A stretch of DNA of 64,000 bases from Sapria himalayana. Lineage: Eukaryota; Streptophyta; Magnoliopsida; Malpighiales; Rafflesiaceae. Below the pieces are notes generated by a model. That model was not told the DNA's origin. It saw nothing but the letters and a program-made list of their open reading frames with translations, and did no database searches. Positions 13,601-24,599 of this stretch are shown in pieces (positions within the stretch are counted from its first letter, which is position 1; every line of letters starts with the position of its first letter). The stretch lies in contig JAREIK010002259.1 of the NCBI GenBank assembly GCA_029783825.1, positions 270,546-334,545 on the forward strand. Reading direction: 5' to 3'. The position numbers and the translations under genes are program-made.

Positions 13601-16600
13601 GCCAGGTTTCGATTTGGAGAGCAAAAGAGGTGAATCTCAATGACCAGACAAATCCGCAGCAAGGGCATCTGCCAATTATGTTACGCTAGTGATTGTAGAA
13701 AAAGAGTGAAATGGGCTTAGAGGCAGCTAGAGACCTTTAAACCTCTATTTTACACCTCCCACGGTGCGGTTAGGTATTTATCTGATCAGCAGGTAAAGAC
13801 TCTCTAACCCAAGCTTTTAAAAGCAAGTGTCGTGGCAATACGGTGAAAGCTGCCTAGCTTCTTTCTTCACAGACAGCATAGTGATAGGAAAATGCTAATG
13901 TCGTTGACTCAGATCCAAGACGGAAAGTGGTTGATGACAACTTTGAGTAGGAGGACTAATTCATCATGACAGGTTGAATCCCGAGATCATTCTTCCCTTG
14001 AGCGGCTCCTAAGCCCATCTCACCTTTTTTTAGAGACTTCTCACTCCCATTTCGGGCTTAACCATCGAAATCTTCAACTTCTGGCTAAGCCGACATAACA
14101 TATTCAACCACGGATTAAGTCGACATAACATCCTCACGTTCAGTCAGGTTTTTCCAATTGGATGACCTTGCCGGAAGAAGTAGGGCTTTTTTGGCATTCT
14201 GGTGTGCCTTCTGCTCGAGCTCGCCGTAGGAAACTTTCCGCCGATTCCATTATTATAGGAGTAACTGGTTTTGAAAAACCTTGCTTTGCTTAGTAGACAA
14301 GAGTGTGGACAGTATATTGAATCGCCTCCACTAATGCAAGTGCAGTTCTCGCTGCTCAACTATATAGAGGAGGCTTTTATTTGTCTCGCCCATGTGTAAC
14401 ATCAAATGGTCAACAACGAGCACCAAGCTCTTTTGCAAATGTGCTTACGAGGACTCCTTCACTTAATGACATTCCTTCCGGATGAAGTTTTGTATATTCT
14501 GACGTGGTAATTGCATATTCTGATGATTACTGGTTTCGGAACACGTCTTCAAACCAGATGCCTTCTGCAGCCAGATGTTCGACCAAAGTATCAGGCGACA
14601 CATACGCTCAACGGCTTTCTTGAAGTGAGGGAGATGGCGCATACTCAAACGAGGGGCTTTCCTACACTGATTTACCAACCTCTGGGGTCATACTACTTCC
14701 TTTCCCCAACCCTATCACTATGACCTCATTTCACCTTTGTATACAAACATTGATAGGGACGAAGTGACTCGAGCAAAGCAAAGAGGGACTATGTGACTCG
14801 CAAAAGTAGGGAACTGTCTTTTTTTCACCAACTTACACTACAATTGAAACTGGATCTCACCCTGGAAAGGTCCTTTTGAAATTTACTTTCCTTTGTCCGA
14901 TCCTGCCGACCTTTACTTTGCTTACTTTCACACTAGCCTCGCCGGCTTTAACAATATCTTTCCTACGAAAGTTCCATTTGAATTTCTTTTCATTTCAAGA
15001 GAGACTTCAGCTGCAACAGGAGTGAATTCGCTTTTCTCCCACTGGCAGAAAGGACACTCCTACTGAGTAGACAATGGCTGCAACGTAACCAACATTTATC
15101 TATAATCTTCTATTAATGGAACCCATTAACTCCTAATGGAGGAATGAATAAGAAATAATATGAGAGTATTCTGCCCTACCCGTCACCCTGACTTCAAAAC
15201 TCCCTTACACCCCAATCTGCCTGGATTGCTTGAGGACTGAAACTGGCTTGGCTCCACCACTTGTGCCTGCCCACGAAAGTTTCTAGAGTTAAAGATTCTC
15301 AATTTCCTAGAGACTGCTATGGACCTATTCCCATCTAGGGCAACATTTTATGGATCATCCCATTAAAGAAATTAGGATAAAGGCTTCAGAAAGACTAGAT
15401 GTGCTTACCACTTGAGCTATACTGACTTTGAATTGAAGGAGGGCCTGCGCTTTATAACTGCTTATATTGGGCATTTTACACAACTTAAGCTCTGTTTTAA
15501 AACATTCCCGAGTAGTGCAATTTCACACTTGATAAAAGGACTGACACTGGCTATCCAATAAAGAAGAAAAATCAAAGACATCAAAGTAGTCCTACCTAGG
15601 AATCACAGATTGATTTTAAATGGGGCCTATCTTTTCCTATTGAAATTGAATCAAGATACTGTTGGGACCGTGATAATCTAGATATATATATATATATTAT
15701 CACATATCACATCATTTCTCCCGGATTTGGGAGAGTCCTCATCAGTGTGAGAGGATACGGCTCTTTATCCTAGTGTTTTTTTTTTCTAATTCCATATTCC
15801 ATAAATAGGCATCTAGATTCCCTTACGTAGGCTCATGCTTTCTTTTACCCTCCACACCACAAGTCTTTTTCAAGTTTGTCTCTCTCTAATACTCGAAATG
15901 AATGAAGATCGTAGCGAAAGGAGAAATAGATAGTGTGGAGTACTCCGACGTCATTTTCTTTGTCCAAATGGGATTTGTGTTCTGTGTACCCAAGGTACAT
16001 TACAATAATGAAGTGAAGAGAAAACTATTCGCCTGCGGTAGGCAAAATTGGAGGAAGAGTCTTCATTCGAAAGCATAATTCTAGGATTTCCTTCGATGGC
16101 GAAACCGGTGGTCCAGGTGAGTTTGTTGTTTTCAAACCTGTAGTGGCAAAGGCTAAAGCAGACAAAGGCTAGGGATTAGGAGATAGCTTTTTTGATAGTT
16201 GGTTTTCACTTCGTTCCAGAAGTTGGAATAGCAGTAGAAGGAGTGGCATTTACAACATCAAATCTCCGCATCCAGCAATTTCGAAGAATTCTTCATATGC
16301 CCCGGCAATCGCTAGGTCTTTCCCATCCCAAGGCGAAGGTACTTAAAAGAAGTCCAAAGAGGAAAGCCGATAAGTGTGAACAAGAAAGTTTCTGTACATC
16401 CGGCCTTTCGCGGGATAAGGTCCGTATTGGCCCAGCTCACATCTTTTGAAAGACAAAGGGCTATGCGTAATTGCTAAACAACAACACTAAAAAAAGGATC
16501 ATATTCTTTCTGAGTGCCAAGATAAATGCTCACAGCGGATTAGAAGGTAGTTCAGTCCTATCGGACCAGACACTTCATACCTGAGGGATATTTTAGCAAG

Positions 16601-17123
16601 TAATCTCCTTACATCAGACTTCCTTTTTATGCTCCGAAGAGGACTTTTTAGTAAATATTTTGCTGTTAGTAATTATAAGCATTGATCTATTCTCCCTATT
16701 CCTCATTCACTTCCAAAAGAGCTAACCGTAGTTCTTGGGGTCCCGAGACGAATCAACTCCCACTCCTATTCTCACTTGAATCTTTATATACACTTATTTA
16801 AGCAGATGCACGGAATCGTAAACATACCTTCCTTCCTAATCTTAGAATCGTTCGTTCAAACGGAGCGGTCTGAATAGGACTTGACTGAAAACGGACTAAG
16901 ACTCGGGCAAGGAACTTCTTGCTATATTTCTTTCAAGTCGTGCTTTCTCCTCAGGGTTTCCATCCCTAGAAAGAAAAGTAGTAAAGGAATGCTTCTTTTG
17001 AAGAGTTTGAGGGTCGATGGGACGAAAGAAGCAAAGAGCCTCCTCATAGCACTACTTCTCAGAGATAGAGTGATAGGCTAAGAAAGCAGTCTATAGTGAA
17101 GTTTTCACAAGTAAACTACTTTT

Positions 17124-17140
17124 CTGCCCTTGTGGGGCAG
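17124..17140. other. Short stem-loop
   Basis: CTGCCC and GGGCAG form a perfect 6-bp stem around a 5-base loop (TTGTG). Next to it, CTGAGCTA is reminiscent of a tRNA D-arm on the minus strand, but the rest of a cloverleaf does not form. No function is assigned. Confidence 0.4.
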
Positions 17141-18439
17141 TCTCCGTACTAGCGACTGAGCTACGGATATGATTTCTGACGAAAGAGTCCTCTTATTGAT
17201 CGCCGAGCTGAGCTTCGCTTTAGGGAGGAGATACTACTTATTAGTTAGATTAGACGGACAGTCTTTCCATGCTTTGTTCTTACGAAGACTAACCGGGAAG
17301 GATGGTTTTAAAGGAGGTATACTGGCAGAGCAGGAAGATAGGCAAAGGGGGAAGCGACTAGAACTTCTCCTCCCAACATCGCCGGTAAGGCTATTGAGAA
17401 GGATAGTGTCAGACCTTATTGAAGCGGATAAAGCACAATGAAGATTCTAAACTCATGGTAGCTCAGGAGTAGGAAAAGGTATGACAAGACATGACATGCC
17501 AACACTTCGCTTGCGATCTCGGAACGAGCCGGAGCGACTGAGGGATTGTACCACAGCTTGCTTAGAAACTGAAAGTCAAAGTAATCCTATTCCTCACTGC
17601 TCAGTTGCCTTGGTATCCGTGTTAGGAAGTCAAAAACACTCCTTGCCACTGTCAAACATGTATGTTGAAGTCTCTGAAATAAGTCATTGATATTTATCGG
17701 AGAATATACAGTTCTTCTCGTCTCGGGGAATCCTAGATCAATCATAGATCTGGGCAGAAGCGCCCTTCCCTAAGCCATATGATACATTCTCCTAATCATC
17801 GGCGTGACACCTATTCTTTTTTTTCTCGAAAGATGCAGCTACGGCCTTTTCGGCTTCGAAAGGCATTGTTGAAATTACACAGCGAACTCAACCAACAAAG
17901 GATGGCAGTACTTCAACCTCACATTCACGAAAAACCTGGTAACATCACCCCCTAGCAAAGGGGAGAACCCAATCGGTCTGCATCTGCATTTAGCATTGCC
18001 TTCACCTTTCAATGGATTGGCTGCAGTAGCGGTTCCCTCTTAAGAAGATCAATAGTCTGATTCCTCGTATCCTTCAAGTGTTTTCCGGCAGAAAAGGAAA
18101 AGGCTTCATCTACACCTTTCAAGGGCCAGTTTTCTTATTGATTTGACATCTTGTCTTGCGTGTGCCGTCTTGTTAATATCGAATGAAGTAGAGCCAGAAT
18201 GAAGGGGCGATGATCCGCCCACACAATTGGTAGTATGAGAGGCAGCCACTTATGGCCTATCCATTCCATACCCAAACGCAACTCTGAAATGCTATGTATA
18301 GTTAACCGTCGGTGCTACTTCCTTAGTGAATTATCCCATTCTTACTTCTGTAGGGGATCACAGTTTCAGCATTGCACCTCACTAGGATTTCTTTCTTCCC
18401 TTAGAGTCCTTCTAGCGGGTCTTAGTGCCTTCCTCTCTT

Positions 18440-19032
18440 ATGAAAAGGCTCCCATCCCAAGGCCTTTTATTGATAATCGCTCTCTTCATGAAGTTTTGTT
18501 CTCCACCCGCTGACTCTCACTTTCAAGTCTTTGGGTGTGCATGCTATCCATATCCCTTTGTCCGTATAGAAAGGATAAACTTGATCCCAAGTCGAACCGC
18601 ATCTACATTTCTCGTAATGGTCTTTTTGATGAGACCCCTTTTTCCCCCCTTTCGAACAACTTCAATTGTGCAAAGTTTTATTTTCATAATGACTCTGAGA
18701 GCAATTCCACTCTGACTTTACTTTACCGCCTCTTATGAAACTTTGACAGGTTCTCTACATAACTCAGTTGCTGGTGACTCTACTAAGACTGCTCAAAGCC
18801 ACCTACTCAGGATGCTCTTTCATACATTACAAGCATGCCCACTCAACTACACAAGCTTAATAAACAAAGCAATTATAAAGAAAGTCATCCACTGAAGACT
18901 TTTGCCGCTCAACTCAAATCAGTTGCACGAGAGCCCAAAAACTTTCATCAAGCATCTACTGATCCGTCTTGGGTAAAGGCAATGGAGGAAGAGTCAGTTG
19001 GCATCAATCAGCTTGAGCTTCCTGAGCCCTAG
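18440..19032 (+). pseudogene. Ty1/copia polyprotein fragment in mitochondrial block
   Basis: Translations in shifting frames give recognisable copia pol pieces. Around 18,520-18,740 is FQVFGCACYPYPF followed by KLDPKSNR and a SRNGLFDETPF segment. This is the region just after the integrase core, where copia proteins read FGC.CYP and LDPKS..C.FLGY. Around 18,900-19,010, EPKNFHQASTDPSWVKAMEEE matches the linker leading into reverse transcriptase (EP.S..QA..DP.W..AM.EE). Several frameshifts and stops are present, and there are no LTRs. It is a dead fragment, probably a nuclear retroelement captured by the mitochondrial genome before the block moved to the nucleus. Direct insertion after transfer is also possible. 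Confidence 0.7.
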
Positions 19033-19889
19033 GTTGAGCTGAAAGCAAGTTCGAGCCTCAGTGCCCGAAACACTCTTTTATAGGCTAGAGGCTGGGATTC
19101 TTATTAGATAGATCGGCTTGTTATTATCTAGTTTACCATGCTATAGATTTAGATAGGGAACCCCCTTTATGAACTGAAAAGTAAGCTTATTCTCGGTAGA
19201 TCGGGAAAGAGCCTTCAAACCCCGGGGAAGGGAGGAAAGGCGGCATCTAAGCGCCATCTTCTTCTATAACTATCATAAGTCTCTAGGCCTGAGTCTTCTA
19301 AGCTTCGAGTTTTAACTATAAATAAGAAGTTGATGTCTTGGCCGAGTCTTCTCCCTCGGATCCGCTTCCGGGAAACTCCTAAACTCAAGCCGATTCGCAG
19401 ATATGTTCTCCCACCCTGGAATTCCCTACTTCGGCATCACGTTTTTTTTCGGAAGTATTTTTTTTCTAATTAAGGGAGCGTTGGAGGTTAGTCAGGAACA
19501 AAGCTTTCAATTGAAAGAGAGAATGCTAAATTAACATTTCAATCTTGGTCATTATCTGCCTCTTTTTTTTATTCACCTTCCTCGGACAGTCAGGCAGTTC
19601 ATTCACAGCTTGCACCATGGATTCGAGCACAAGAACAGAGACTGTCAGCTTCCTTTCCTCCTGTTCGACGATTCCATCTTCCTGGCCTTGCTTACCTCGT
19701 GCGAGAAAAGAGGGAAAGTCTAGTGCTAACATGCTCACACCGGTCATGCGGAATGCCGCATCTGAGACCGTCAAAGCAGCTCTTTGTCCAATTCTAGTCT
19801 TGGATCTGCTTTTTCTCCAAAGCAAATAGCAGTATTTCCTATTTCTTTGTCCCATGGACTGGACCTCTTGATTTTATTCTTATTCAGAA
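19033..19889. other. Mitochondrial spacer, nothing recognised
   Basis: Overlapping ORFs on both strands at about 19,526-19,855 resemble no known family. This is the region downstream of nad9 on the minus strand, and I see no conserved element in it. Confidence 0.5.
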
Positions 19890-20461
19890 TTATCCATCAC
19901 TACGCTGTTCCCAAGGACTAGCCAAATAGAAATAGCAAAATTCTTGGGTAATCTCGATGGGTTCATAAACTACACGTTTCTCTAGATCATCATAGCGTAC
20001 TTCCACATATCCACTCAGAGGAAGGTCTTTTCGTAATGGATGACCTCGAAACCATAATCTGTTGATATACGGCGTAGATCCGGATGATTGATGAAAGAAA
20101 CACCAAACATATCCCAAACTTCTCGCTCCCACCGGCCGGCTGATGAAAATAGACTTATTACCGGAGATATTCGTGTGACTTCGTCTGCACTAGTTTGTAC
20201 ACGAATGCGTGAGTTATACCGAGTACTCAGTAAATTATAGACCACTTCAAATCTTAGTTTTCGAGAGGGATGATCAACTCCTCAAATATCGATCGAAACT
20301 TGAAACCTTGTATAGCTATGCAATTTCAGAAAGCACAACAATTTTAAGAGGAAATCCGAATTGGTATTAGATCTATTCCCATGTTCCGATCTTTCTATTT
20401 TTTTTACCCATTTCTTGGGGATATTCTCCCAACTATATTTTAAAATGAATTGGTTATCCAT
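19890..20461 (-). pseudogene. nad9: nad9 pseudogene (mitochondrial complex I subunit 9)
   Basis: nad9 encodes the 30-kDa-type subunit of the peripheral arm of respiratory complex I. Reading the minus strand from the ATG at 20,461 gives MDNQFILKYSWE, then the diagnostic stretches [29 protein letters not shown] and [10 protein letters not shown], and a normal end EQRSDG at the TAA at 19,890-19,892. The span is 572 bases against 573 for a 190-codon gene, so both natural ends are present. Two lesions break it. Codon 60 is TGA (20,282-20,284) where the family has Cys in IDICGVD. One G of the GAGGGTCAT expected after GFE is missing near 20,043-20,046, shifting the frame for the last third. Several missense changes add to this (P to S, R to C, D to Y). 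Codon 56 is unedited TCG. The gene is not functional. Confidence 0.95.
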
Positions 20462-21540
20462 AAATCAAGCTTTCTATGAGTTGAGTTCCGCTTCTCGCTC
20501 TAAAAAGGAAGAAAGACTTGTCGGAAATCCCCGGTTGGGTTTGTCCAACCAATAAAGGCATGGGAGGGGCATTGCTTGAGCTAAGTCAAGCTTTTTCCAA
20601 GTGTTGTCAAGATGGGCTACCTAGAAAGTAAACAAGAAAGAGGAAAACTTACGTCACTGCACCACTTTCGCTCCGTTTACACGAATCCACCGATTCAAGG
20701 CTAGGAACGCCAGAATCAGGATTGTTGACAAAAGTCCCCGCTGTCTCTTCCACATTCGGCTACGGGCCAGAAGTAATTGCCTTGAAATTCAAGATGAATC
20801 ATCGTGAGCAATCTGAGGAGCAGTCGGTGAAGCTTTTTCTCATGGGAACTTGCTGCTCAATAAGGAAAAAGTGCGGCAGCTTGAGCAGCTTGTAGAACAT
20901 TGTCTGAAGAGCTTACTAAAATGCGGTTGAGAGCTCCTATGATCCTTGGGTTTTTCTTTCTCGGTTGATACCAGCATCCTCCCTATGAAAAGGAGGCAAT
21001 CTTTCCTCCGAACCTTTATGATCCTAGTGTGATTGGATGTGTACCACTTGAACCAGGGGCTTCCACACCTTTTTCTGGCTGACGTTCAGAGGTCCCCATG
21101 GACTGATAATGAGGAAGTCAAGCATAGAATTCAATGTGTTCAGCATTTCTTTAAAGATGAGGAAACGTCTGGCATTCGAAAGGGCTTCAGACTCGACCTG
21201 AAAGATGCCAGTTACATCTATTGGACCAGACGGAAAGACAAGCTTTCTTGTAGCATGCATGGGTTCCCGTATACTTTTGTTTTGCTTTCATTCGACTCGA
21301 TCCCTTCCCGTCCGACTTGCATGTGTGAAGCATATACCGATCTAATATGTCAATAGTTCTGAAATCTGCGGTCACTAGCTCGAAACAGCCAACTCACTTC
21401 GCCTACGCACTAAAGGTAAAAGGATGCTGATCTGGATCAACATACTAGTGTTATTCAAAGTTCCCCTTTCTTTTGTTGTAAGCTCTTGGTGCCTGCTTTA
21501 AGAAAAGAAATGGAGCTCGTTTCTCACTGCTTGCTTTTGG
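20462..21540. other. Mitochondrial spacer upstream of nad9
   Basis: No conserved gene is recognised. Overlapping ORFs of about 78-107 codons on both strands (21,024-21,356) resemble nothing I know and are antisense to each other. The nad9 promoter region would lie here but no motif stands out. Confidence 0.45.
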
Positions 21541-21544
21541 TCCC

Positions 21545-21840
21545 ACCGTAGCCATGCGGATTCTTCCATGTTTGTTCGTCGACGTCATGGTCCTCTTCCT
21601 TCTTTTATACGTTGACGACAAGGGAAGAATTATTCTCTTTTCTTTTCTTTAATCAATGAGGTTGGCAACCATCACCATCATCCGCTGCATGACTTTCTCG
21701 GCATGGAGGTCTCTCGTTCTACCTCTGTACTTTGCCTAACCCAAAAAAAGTATACTCTTTCATTCTTATCTCGTCTATCCTGCCCTACGCTACGCCTATA
21801 TCTCCAGGTGTCAAGCTCGCCGCCCCTAATCCTAAAAACC
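21545..21840 (+). pseudogene. Ty1/copia reverse transcriptase fragment
   Basis: At 21,551-21,640 the translation reads HADSSMFVRRR, then after a frame change LLLYVDD, the copia reverse-transcriptase active-site motif. After about 60 disrupted bases, LHDFLGMEVSRS and LTQKKYTL follow (about 21,690-21,765), matching the copia pattern L.YFLG.E+..S..GI.L.Q.KY. The two aspartates are intact in sequence but the reading frame is broken on both sides. No LTR is seen. It is a separate piece from the one at 18.4-19.0 kb and lies between nad9 and matR. Confidence 0.7.
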
Positions 21841-22722
21841 TATAACAAAAAAAGGCAGGCTGCCCTGATGACCGACGTACTACCTCGGGCCGAGCTTGGT
21901 CGAAATCTCCTTTCCTGGAGCACTCAGAAGCAGCCCCTTACTAACCTCTTATTCTAGAAAAAAACCCTCTAAATCAAGAGCAAGCTTCTAGAAGTAGCAC
22001 GCTAGCGCTTGACTTAGAGAATAGAAAGTAAAGGCTCTTCTCATCGATAGTAGTTGATTTTCAGTTACAAAAAGAAAAGAAACATTTGAGACCTCTTCTT
22101 ACTTTCTGTTTTTCAACAGCAATTACACATTCCCTCGACCTCTGATTACAATCGAAGTGCCATTGCCCCTAGATATATGAAGAACCTATATGCACCTTCC
22201 AATTCTTACTTTCGGAAGAAAAGAAGAGGTGATGACCCGATCCACCAACTATCTGAAATACTGGCAAACAAGACCATAGTCGTGACCAACACCACGTTTT
22301 CATGATCATCATGGCTTTTCCCCTTCCCTTTACCATTCTTTTATGGGCACTCAAATACTCAAATGACTTAAGCAGACTTTCCGGTCACTGATCATGATCA
22401 GTCCTTTTTACTCTCACTACTACAAATTCTTTGATAAGATTATCCCTTTTTTCTCAGTGCTTAGACATGCTCGTCCCCTCTTGCTTGGAAAAAACCATTG
22501 CCGAAGAAACTTCATGTTGACCATTGTCACTGACTCGTACATTCTCTGTGGAGTCTCCCTGATTTCTCATGCGGGAGTACCTTATCCTTTACCACCATTA
22601 GCACAGCTTCGAAGCCTGTCTACAACTATGGATGCTCTTCATATGCTTTTGCTTTCTTTTGTTGTTTTGCTACAAAAACTTGATTGAAGAAGCCATTAGC
22701 GACAGATCTGCGGGCTTATCTT
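21841..22722. other. Spacer 3' of matR; nad1 exon e not found
   Basis: In most angiosperms the last part of nad1 intron 4 and nad1 exon e follow matR on the same strand. I looked for exon e on the minus strand here and did not find it. The stretch has only short unrelated ORFs. Either exon e lies further away or was lost, or the block was rearranged with copia DNA (21.5-21.8 kb) in its place. Confidence 0.4.
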
Positions 22723-22744
22723 TTATAAAAAAAAAGAAAAGAAA

Positions 22745-24451
22745 CAGACTAGACTAGTCTTTGAGTGCTCCTTGTTTTTCGAATCTTGCCGAGCTTCCCA
22801 AGCTCTATGCTGTTGGGGAACTCTGTAAGGGTCTGACCACATTCTTGATTTACTATATTTGAGTCTTTGAAGTACTTTGGGATTATATTCCGCGCCGAGG
22901 ATTTGTGCTTGTGGGCTAGGGTGAATATTGCAGACCAGCGGATCTGGTGGTCGACAATCGTTCGGACATGGTAAAGTTTGTCGCGGCACCTGTAGTAGGA
23001 CAGAGGACTGATCGCGATGCCCGCGGACCAATTTACGATGTCTCCGTCACTGACGCTCGTCAAGCAGGCCACATTGATTGGCCAGGGTCTTCTTCGACTA
23101 ATGAGACCTCAATCCTGAAGCCTTCGGAGTATCTTTTTGATAGGCGCCTCGATCTTGATGGGGAATTCTCTGCTGATAGATCCTGCCTAGTGTCCCCCTC
23201 CTTCCCCCGCCGCCTTCAAACCCGCGAAAGTATACAACATGACACTCATGCCCGATCGTGAGACTGCCTGTTGAATGTACGATAGCACGTTGCTCCGACC
23301 TGAGCTTTGCAACAATGAGATCCCCCTTGATCCTTGCTGGATGTGCTTGAAGGTCCCCCATAAGACGCTTGCTTGGGGACTTCTTACTCCAGTTGTTCCA
23401 AATGTCTCCACTACCCCGTCCAGTAGACTCCCTTTTTCGCTCATCTCCTTCGTAAGCTGTTTTATCAGGATACTATTACCTAGGTTCCTAAACTTGGAAT
23501 GTATGGCGGAGCGTAGGTGGCAAGCAGTTAGATGGATATGGTGCTTTACCTGTATACGCTTCTCCAGCTCTCGAAAGAATTGTATAGTCGTAGAAACTTT
23601 CCGAATGACCGTACCGAGGAATTCTACCGTACTCCGTGCAGCTATTATTGTTGATCCTGCCGAGCCTATCAGGCCGGATTGTTGGAATTAGGCGATACGT
23701 TTTTGTATTTCTATGAGAAGCTCTACGGCACCTACGATTCCCAGTAGTAAGTCGTTGGCATATTGCGCGTAAGAAAGATGGATTAAGTAATGGGTTTTAA
23801 GAGAGCCAGTTTACGGGCCAGGCATCTCTCTGACCTGAAAACTAGTCTCGCCTCCCCGCCCAGCTCTATCAGCAGGCCCTTTCTTTTGCAAGACTGAAGA
23901 ATGTCTCTCATGGCCCAATTCTTATTACAGCATTCTCGACCATAGAATTCGGCGTGAAGGGTCAAACCGGCGGATTCCATGAGTAAGGCGGCGCAATGGA
24001 GGCTCGAGGGACTGTTCATAAAGGCGGCAAGTGCCGAAGGTGTTTTCTGGTCCCCCCTAGGCCGGGGGGTGTGCCACGACGAAACAAGGGAATGAAAGGC
24101 CGCTTTGTGTTTGATTACCCTCCCAAAAAATGGCTCTTTTTCCTTGGGGAACGTTGAAGCTTGCTTCTTCTCCATCCTTTTCTTGGACATAAATACGACC
24201 TGTCATTAATAGACCCGATCTTATTCTCTGAACAATCGTAATTTCGTACTTATTTCGGATCCTCCCTATCTCCTGATCGAGCTTGTGTAGGTAGATGTTG
24301 CCTGGTAGGACCGATAGTAGTACACTGTGTGGGATGGAGTAAGGACCCTTCTAACCTCCTATGAGTCGTCCGGCGGAAAAGACTTTATGAATGGAGTAAA
24401 ACAACTTGGGATCGTCGATCTCTTCCTTAAAGATGGAGATGAGTCGATGTT
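22745..24451 (-). pseudogene. matR: matR pseudogene (intron maturase of nad1 intron 4), 5'-truncated
   Basis: matR encodes the maturase-related protein with reverse-transcriptase and X domains that lies inside nad1 intron 4. The minus strand reads, in order: IFKEEIDDPKLFYSIHKVFSAGRL (24,380-24,440), LPGNIYLHKLDQEIGRIR (about 24,250-24,310), KHKAAFHSLVSSWHT, GLTLHAEFYGRE and NWAMRDILQ (23,880-24,110), and DLLLGIVGAVELLIEIQKRIA (about 23,690-23,760). Near the end come the X-domain stretches DIVNWSAGIAISPLSYYRCRD and TIVDHQIRWSAIFTLAHKHKSSARN. Lesions include a GAG-to-TAG stop after GRLIGG (about 24,365), at least one net frameshift between 24,190 and 23,440, TAG at 23,187-23,189 and TGA at 23,108-23,110, plus a small deletion close to the 3' end. 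The active-site YADD is YAND (23,751-23,762). The first roughly 70 codons are missing at the junction. Confidence 0.93.
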
Positions 24452-24599
24452 AGGTCATCTTTTGTATGCTTATAGAACAAAAAAAAATAATAACTACTAA
24501 TGATGTACATGATACATTTTCATAAATTTATTATCATTTTTATTTGCAAAGTTGAAATCATAATAAATTAGAAAAAATAATTTTATCAAATCAACTGAA

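Larger units (their letters stand above)
1..18400. other. Mitochondrial-type DNA without recognised genes
   Basis: I read this stretch on both strands and see no conserved mitochondrial protein gene, no rRNA signature and no convincing tRNA. ORFs are short (under about 160 codons), overlap on opposite strands and resemble no family I know. It contains small repeats, such as the word GGGACAGACTAGCGG near 1,321 and again near 1,471. Long gene-free spacers like this are normal for angiosperm mitochondrial genomes. Small chloroplast-derived pieces or degenerate gene fragments could be missed by eye. Confidence 0.6.
1..24451. other. Mitochondrial-derived block (probable NUMT), left end outside window
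   Basis: This block has balanced base composition and no long ORFs, and contains recognisable angiosperm mitochondrial nad9 and matR on the minus strand, plus copia fragments of the kind plant mitogenomes capture. Everything to its right is strongly AT-rich transposon DNA. The edge falls inside matR: homology to matR stops at the codons for HRLI (about 24,441-24,451). Both genes are disabled by nonsense codons and frameshifts, which fits a nuclear copy released from selection better than functional mitochondrial DNA. The order nad9, then matR, on one strand could be checked against relatives. Alternatives are a chimeric assembly contig or a pseudogene-bearing mitochondrial repeat carrying nuclear DNA. 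Confidence 0.82.

Noticed and set aside
14144..14723. Possible organellar gene fragment (several 70-codon ORFs)
   Set aside because: Compared by eye with mitochondrial and chloroplast genes; no stretch matched well enough to name.
15370..15430. tRNA-like segment on the minus strand (TATAGCTCAAGTGGTAAGCAC)
   Set aside because: A D-arm-like stretch is present, but no anticodon stem, T-arm or acceptor pairing follows. At most a degenerate fragment.
17100..17175. tRNA-like segment on the minus strand (TAGCTCAGT, then a 5-bp stem with 7-base loop)
   Set aside because: The loop lacks U33, the D-stem does not close and no T-arm is found, so I list only the stem-loop.
23275..23691. 138-codon plus-strand ORF
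   Set aside because: It is the antisense shadow of the matR pseudogene.
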